This document shows, piece by piece, positions 33,734 to 37,850 of a stretch of 37,850 nucleotides of DNA. The DNA comes from Alistipes sp. (GTDB taxonomy: Bacteria > Bacteroidota > Bacteroidia > Bacteroidales > Rikenellaceae), in NCBI GenBank assembly GCA_017646785.1, contig JAGCLX010000002.1, positions 1 through 37,850 of the forward strand, read 5' to 3'. The notes beneath the pieces were generated by a model that ran no database searches, had not been told where the DNA came from, and worked only from the letters and a program-made list of their open reading frames with translations. The position numbers and the translations under genes were made by a program. How positions within the stretch are numbered: the stretch's first letter is position 1; every line of letters begins with the position of its first letter.

Positions 33734-35010
33734 TGATCAATGCTATGGAGAGTCTAATCACCACCCCTGAGCAGAGCCTCACGCTTCTCGACCTTCAGCG
33801 CATGGTGCGCACTACGCTCGAGAGCCGCTTTCATGAGCCACTATGGATTAGCGCCGAGATATCGGAGCTGAAGCTCAACCGTACGGGCCACTGCTACCTC
33901 AACCTTATAGAGAAGGGGGTCTCCGATGGAGCTCCACGCGCCGAAGCGAGGGCTGTTATTTGGCGCTCAACATACACACCCCTCGCATCAATGTTCGAGG
34001 CAACCACGGGCGCTACACTGCAGGCGGGACTACGCGTATTGGTGCGTGTCGTTGTCAGCTACCACGAGATATATGGTTTCTCACTACAGATTATCGACCT
34101 CGACCCACGCTATACGCTTGGTGAGGTTGAGCGCCGTCGTCGCGAGACCATAGTACGCCTACAGCAGGAGGGCGTGTGGGACATGAACCGCGAGTTGGTG
34201 TTACCACGTCCCACATTGCGCATCGCTATCATATCGAGCAGCACAGCCGCTGGATATCAAGATTTTATGAACGAGCTTCGCCGCACGCCATACCGCTTCC
34301 AGACAATGCTTTTCGGAAGCCTTATGCAGGGCGACGCAGCCGAGGAGAGTATCGTTTCCGCGCTCCGTGATATCGCCGCACGCGAGGATGAGTTCGATGT
34401 GGTTGCCATCATTCGTGGTGGCGGTTCAACCAGCGACCTCGCCCTCTTCGACTCATACCTTATCGCCACGCACGTTGCACAGTTTCCCCTACCCATCTTT
34501 ACGGGTATAGGCCACGATAAGGATGTGTCGGTCGTAGATATGGTCGCCCACACCTCGCTCAAGACACCCACTGCCGTAGCCACCAAACTCGTCGAGATGG
34601 CCGACATAGAGATGACTCTCGTAGACGGCTACGCCTCGGATATATCAATGCTCGTGGATAGCCGACTCCACCAGGAGGATATGCGCATCTACCAGCTGGG
34701 TACCGACATCGAGCGACTCGCCACAGCACGCGTGAGCGACAGCCTACAACGCATAGAGCTGATACAAAGCTCCATACATAGCCGCCTGGAGCTGATACTC
34801 TCCAGCGAGGAGCAGCGACTGCGCGAAGCCGAGCGAGCGCTCAAGAGCTACTCACTCGACAACATCCTTCGCCTGGGTTTTGCCGTAGCACGCAACCAGG
34901 AAGGGGCGCTAAAGAGCATCAATCAGACACACATCGGCGAGGAGATAGCCGTAGAGCTCCTCGATGGCGTGGTTGGTGCAGAGATAAAGAGCATAACGCC
35001 GAAGAACTAA
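33733..35010 (+). CDS. xseA: Exodeoxyribonuclease VII large subunit
   Basis: A 425-residue subunit of the ssDNA exonuclease XseAB. An N-terminal OB fold (about 20-115, with L-W-I-S-A-E-I-S-E-L and G-H-C-Y-L-N-L) binds DNA. The catalytic region includes I-A-I-I-S-S-S-T-A-A-G-Y-Q-D-F, I-I-R-G-G-G-S-T-S-D-L and F-T-G-I-G-H-D-K-D. The ATG shares bases with the preceding stop codon (TAATG). Confidence 0.95.
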   Translation: MINAMESLITTPEQSLTLLDLQRMVRTTLESRFHEPLWISAEISELKLNRTGHCYLNLIEKGVSDGAPRAEARAVIWRSTYTPLASMFEATTGATLQAGLRVLVRVVVSYHEIYGFSLQIIDLDPRYTLGEVERRRRETIVRLQQEGVWDMNRELVLPRPTLRIAIISSSTAAGYQDFMNELRRTPYRFQTMLFGSLMQGDAAEESIVSALRDIAAREDEFDVVAIIRGGGSTSDLALFDSYLIATHVAQFPLPIFTGIGHDKDVSVVDMVAHTSLKTPTAVATKLVEMADIEMTLVDGYASDISMLVDSRLHQEDMRIYQLGTDIERLATARVSDSLQRIELIQSSIHSRLELILSSEEQRLREAERALKSYSLDNILRLGFAVARNQEGALKSINQTHIGEEIAVELLDGVVGAEIKSITPKN

Positions 35011-35035
35011 ACACGAAAACTAACACTTCTATATC

Positions 35036-35245
35036 ATGGCAAAGAAGTCGACAAAGATAGAGATTGCCTACACCGAGGCAATCAAGGAGTTGGAAGAGAT
35101 ATTGGAGCGCCTACGCAGTGGCAAAGTGGAGATCAACGACCTCGCTCCCACCGTTAAGCGTGCTAACGAGCTTGTTGAGGAGTGTCGTCGCCAGCTATCA
35201 CTCACCCGCGCAGAGCTCGAGAAGATAACCTCATCACCCCTCTAA
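35036..35245 (+). CDS. xseB: Exodeoxyribonuclease VII small subunit
   Basis: A 69-residue helical protein matching XseB: Y-x-E-A-I-K-E-L-E-E-I-L-E-R-L-R-S-G-K-V-E-I then L-A-P-T-V-K-R-A and the closing L-E-K-I. It pairs with XseA, whose gene ends 25 bases upstream. Confidence 0.94.
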   Translation: MAKKSTKIEIAYTEAIKELEEILERLRSGKVEINDLAPTVKRANELVEECRRQLSLTRAELEKITSSPL

Positions 35246-35249
35246 CCCC

Positions 35250-36032
35250 ATGCTACGAAGAGCTATACACTGGACCTTAAACCACATTCCTCGCCGCTGG
35301 CTTCAACGCCTGGCAGAGTGGAGCGTGCCCATCCTGGGACTCGCCTACGTAGGTCGTGGCAGAGAGTGCCCCATTTGCGGTACACGACGTCGTAAGTTCA
35401 TGCCCTATGGCTACGTCACCACGCGCGAGGATGCACTGTGCCCACGCTGTCTATCACTGGAGCGCCACCGTATGATATGGCTGTGGTTGAAGCGCCACAG
35501 TAGCCTCTTCAGCGCCCACCCACACATACTCCACATAGCCCCCGAGGTGTCACTCATGCGCCACTTCAAGCGCCACTATAAGGAGTACAAAGAGAGATAT
35601 ATAACCGCCGACCTTGAGTCGCCACTTGCAGATATGCACTTCGACGTGCAACATATCCCCATGCCCGACCGTTCTATAGATGTGGTGATATGCAACCACC
35701 TATTGGAACACGTAGATAGCGACACCCAGGCACTCAACGAGCTGTACCGCATCCTCAAACCTGGCGGCTGGGGTATAATGCTCGTGCCGGAGGATAGGTC
35801 GCGCGCCACGACATTCGAGGACGACACCATCACCGACCCCGCAGAGCGCACACGCATCTTTGGGCAGTATGACCACCGCCGCATCTATGGTCGCGACTAC
35901 GACGACAGACTGCGTGCCGCGGGCTTTAACGTAGAGCGCATCGCCTCCATGTCGCTTGTTACACCCGAGGAGTACAACCTCTACGCCATTGGTGGCGACG
36001 ACATGGTTATAGTCCACAAGCCTAACGAATAA
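35250..36032 (+). CDS. Zinc-ribbon SAM-dependent methyltransferase
   Basis: A 260-residue class I methyltransferase. The N-terminal part has a zinc-ribbon-like pair C-P-I-C-G (about 39-43) and C-P-R-C (about 64-67), followed by the SAM-binding region I-L-H-I-A-P-E, an acidic I-T-A-D-L and the C-N-H-L-L-E-H-V-D motif IV with L-K-P-G-G-W. Substrate unknown; the zinc ribbon hints at a nucleic acid or protein target. It starts 4 bases after xseB. Confidence 0.85.
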   Translation: MLRRAIHWTLNHIPRRWLQRLAEWSVPILGLAYVGRGRECPICGTRRRKFMPYGYVTTREDALCPRCLSLERHRMIWLWLKRHSSLFSAHPHILHIAPEVSLMRHFKRHYKEYKERYITADLESPLADMHFDVQHIPMPDRSIDVVICNHLLEHVDSDTQALNELYRILKPGGWGIMLVPEDRSRATTFEDDTITDPAERTRIFGQYDHRRIYGRDYDDRLRAAGFNVERIASMSLVTPEEYNLYAIGGDDMVIVHKPNE

Positions 36033-36046
36033 CACACTTCAACTAT

Positions 36047-37850
36047 ATGAGTGCACACATATTAGACCGATACTCAGAGTTTCGCAATGTAATAGCATCA
36101 ACCTTCTCGGAGCACTCTTCGACAATGGTTGATAGCGCCCTCTGCTTCGCTGCAGAGCAGCTTGAGGCCTTTGGTGCTGTGCGCTACGACTCCAGCCCCA
36201 TGCTCGACCATGGCGTTGCCGTAGCACGCATCGTAGCCGAAGAGATTGGCCTCGGCCGCAACTCTACGATTGCTGCCATTGTGCACGACGTTGTACGCAT
36301 CGCGACACAGCAGCACCCCGACATGCTCGAGGAGCTCTCATCGACCATACGCCGTGATTATGGCGATGAGGTACTTGGCATTGCCATAGCGCTGTGCAAG
36401 ATCTCTGACATCAAGCTCAAGGCATCTAAGGAGCAGGCCTCGGACTTCCGCGACATGATAGTGTCATACTCGGAGGACCCCCGCGTCATACTCATTAAGC
36501 TTGCCGATCGCCTCGAGGTGATGCGCTCGCTCGACCTCTTTCCCGAGAAGAAGCGCCGCAAGAAGAGCTGGGAGAGCCTCAACCTATATGCTCAGATAGC
36601 CCACAAGCTTGGTCTATATAGCATTAAGAGCGAACTTGAGGACCTCTCATTGAAGTATCTCGAGCCCGAGGCATACAACCACATCGTTCACGAGCTCAAG
36701 GAGAGCGAGGCGGAGCGCATGGCATTTATCGAGCGCTTCATTGCCCCCGTACGCGCACTCCTCGACCGCGATGGCATCAGCTATCACATCAAGAGCCGCT
36801 CCAAGTCTGTCTTCTCCATCTTCCAGAAGATGCGCAAGCAGAAGGTGGGCTTCGACGGTGTCTTCGACATCTTCGCCCTACGCATAATAATAGACTGTCC
36901 CGCAGAGAGCGAGAAGCGCCTATGCTGGACCGTCTTTTCACACGTCACAGACCTCTACACCCCCAACCCTGAGCGTATGCGCGACTGGATATCTATCCCC
37001 AAGTCTAACGGCTACGAGTCGCTACACACGACCGTTGTCACGGAGGATGGCCGCTGGGTGGAGGTGCAGATACGCACCGAGCGTATGGATGAGGTTGCCG
37101 AGCGCGGTATCGCAGCACACTGGCGATATAAGGGTGTTAAGCAGGGCGGCATGGGTGCCGAGGAGTGGTTGCAGAGGTTGCGCACCCTACTTGAGGATAC
37201 CACATCGGAGTCTATCGCCCACCGCTTCGATGCTAAGCAATCTACGGGCGAGATATTCGTCTTCACTCCATCGGGAGATATACGCAAGCTGCCCGAGGGG
37301 GCTACCGTACTCGACTTCGCCTTCGACATACACACCTCGCTTGGCGCTATATGCGTTGGTGGCAAGGTGGGAGGCCGCGTTGTACCCATCAAGGAGCAAC
37401 TACACAATGGCGACATCTGCGAGGTGCTAACACGCAAGGACCAGACCCCCAAGGCCGACTGGCTATCTATATGTGTTACACAGAAGGCTCGCACACGCAT
37501 ACGCGCACACCTGCGCGAGGAGCAGCAGAAGCACGCCCGATTGGGCCGCGAGGAGCTGGAGCGTAAGCTTAAGAACTGGAAGCTCGACGTCGCTATAGAT
37601 GAGGCCGTGGCATACCTATGTAAATATTATAAGGTGCGCCGTGGCAACGAGCTCTACACGCTCATCGCCGACCAGAAGGTGGACATCGCCTCAATCAAGG
37701 AGACTCTTGTACACTGGCAGTCGGGCGAGGCTGACGAGGAGCGCCGCCAGGCCGCAGCCGAAGTCGAGGAGCGCAAGGCACGCCTACGCGAGGAGCGCGA
37801 AACGGAGGCACCACGCAGCAGCGACGCACTGGTCATCGACGAGCGCATCA
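36047..37850 (+). CDS. RelA/SpoT-family ppGpp synthetase, 3' end outside the window
   Basis: The first 601 residues of a long RSH protein; the frame runs off the right edge. Domains: HD domain (about 40-190), synthetase domain (about 240-365) with I-P-K-S-N-G-Y-E-S-L-H-T-T and V-E-V-Q-I-R-T, and TGS domain (about 400-460). The synthetase core looks intact. The HD hydrolase motif H80-D81 survives, but the normal E-D that follows is R84-I85, and A-D-R-L-H-N-M-R is A-D-R-L-E-V-M-R. Loss of these Mn-binding residues suggests little or no ppGpp hydrolysis, as in RelA. It starts 14 bases after the methyltransferase gene. Confidence 0.93.
   Translation, partial: MSAHILDRYSEFRNVIASTFSEHSSTMVDSALCFAAEQLEAFGAVRYDSSPMLDHGVAVARIVAEEIGLGRNSTIAAIVHDVVRIATQQHPDMLEELSSTIRRDYGDEVLGIAIALCKISDIKLKASKEQASDFRDMIVSYSEDPRVILIKLADRLEVMRSLDLFPEKKRRKKSWESLNLYAQIAHKLGLYSIKSELEDLSLKYLEPEAYNHIVHELKESEAERMAFIERFIAPVRALLDRDGISYHIKSRSKSVFSIFQKMRKQKVGFDGVFDIFALRIIIDCPAESEKRLCWTVFSHVTDLYTPNPERMRDWISIPKSNGYESLHTTVVTEDGRWVEVQIRTERMDEVAERGIAAHWRYKGVKQGGMGAEEWLQRLRTLLEDTTSESIAHRFDAKQSTGEIFVFTPSGDIRKLPEGATVLDFAFDIHTSLGAICVGGKVGGRVVPIKEQLHNGDICEVLTRKDQTPKADWLSICVTQKARTRIRAHLREEQQKHARLGREELERKLKNWKLDVAIDEAVAYLCKYYKVRRGNELYTLIADQKVDIASIKETLVHWQSGEADEERRQAAAEVEERKARLREERETEAPRSSDALVIDERI

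Overview
The window looks like chromosomal DNA of a Bacteroidales bacterium, probably from the Rikenellaceae/Alistipes neighbourhood. That placement is an inference from gene content, not from a marker tree. Supporting signs are Bacteroidota-type promoters (TTTG or CTTG, a spacer of about 20 bases, then TAnnTTTG), few Shine-Dalgarno sites, cell-surface lipoproteins with BACON and DUF4988-like N-termini, an RlmI-type methyltransferase, a futalosine-pathway MqnC and a GH20 hexosaminidase.

Layout. Positions 1-434 hold no gene, only a hairpin that can end the first operon. Positions 436-8280 (minus strand) hold three large lipoproteins assembled from a shared set of modules. The first two have almost the same N-terminal 165 residues; the third shares C-terminal repeats with the second and Fn3-like repeats with the first. 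Positions 8579-9780 (minus) hold gcvH and birA. A symmetric divergent promoter separates birA from a plus-strand run at 9868-15999: glutaminyl-peptide cyclotransferase, a stand-alone homocysteine S-methyltransferase domain, an M20 amidohydrolase, RNase R and MqnC. From 23379 back to 16082 runs a long minus-strand set: GH20 hexosaminidase, RecQ, a DEDDy exonuclease, an RlmI-like methyltransferase and three unrecognised small envelope genes. From 31993 to the right edge the plus strand carries prfA, a terminator, a small plug/TonB-C-like secreted protein, xseA, xseB, a zinc-ribbon methyltransferase and an incomplete RelA/SpoT synthetase.

The stretch that stands out is 23472-31497 (minus strand). 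It is a compact, intact set of eight phage-derived genes between prfA and the GH20 gene: two tail-like structural proteins, a ClpP-fold prohead protease with an extra N-terminal domain, a probable major capsid protein, a portal protein, a DUF6712-like head protein, a holin and a P5-like lysin. It has its own promoter and leader on one side and a strong terminator directly after the last stop codon. I see no integrase, repressor, terminase, tape-measure gene or attachment-site repeat. The head genes are in an unusual order (protease, capsid, portal). All frames are open. This fits a domesticated capsid-plus-lysis element (a gene-transfer-agent-like or particle-forming system) better than an ordinary prophage, though a deletion remnant remains possible.

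No tRNA, rRNA, CRISPR array or insertion sequence was seen.
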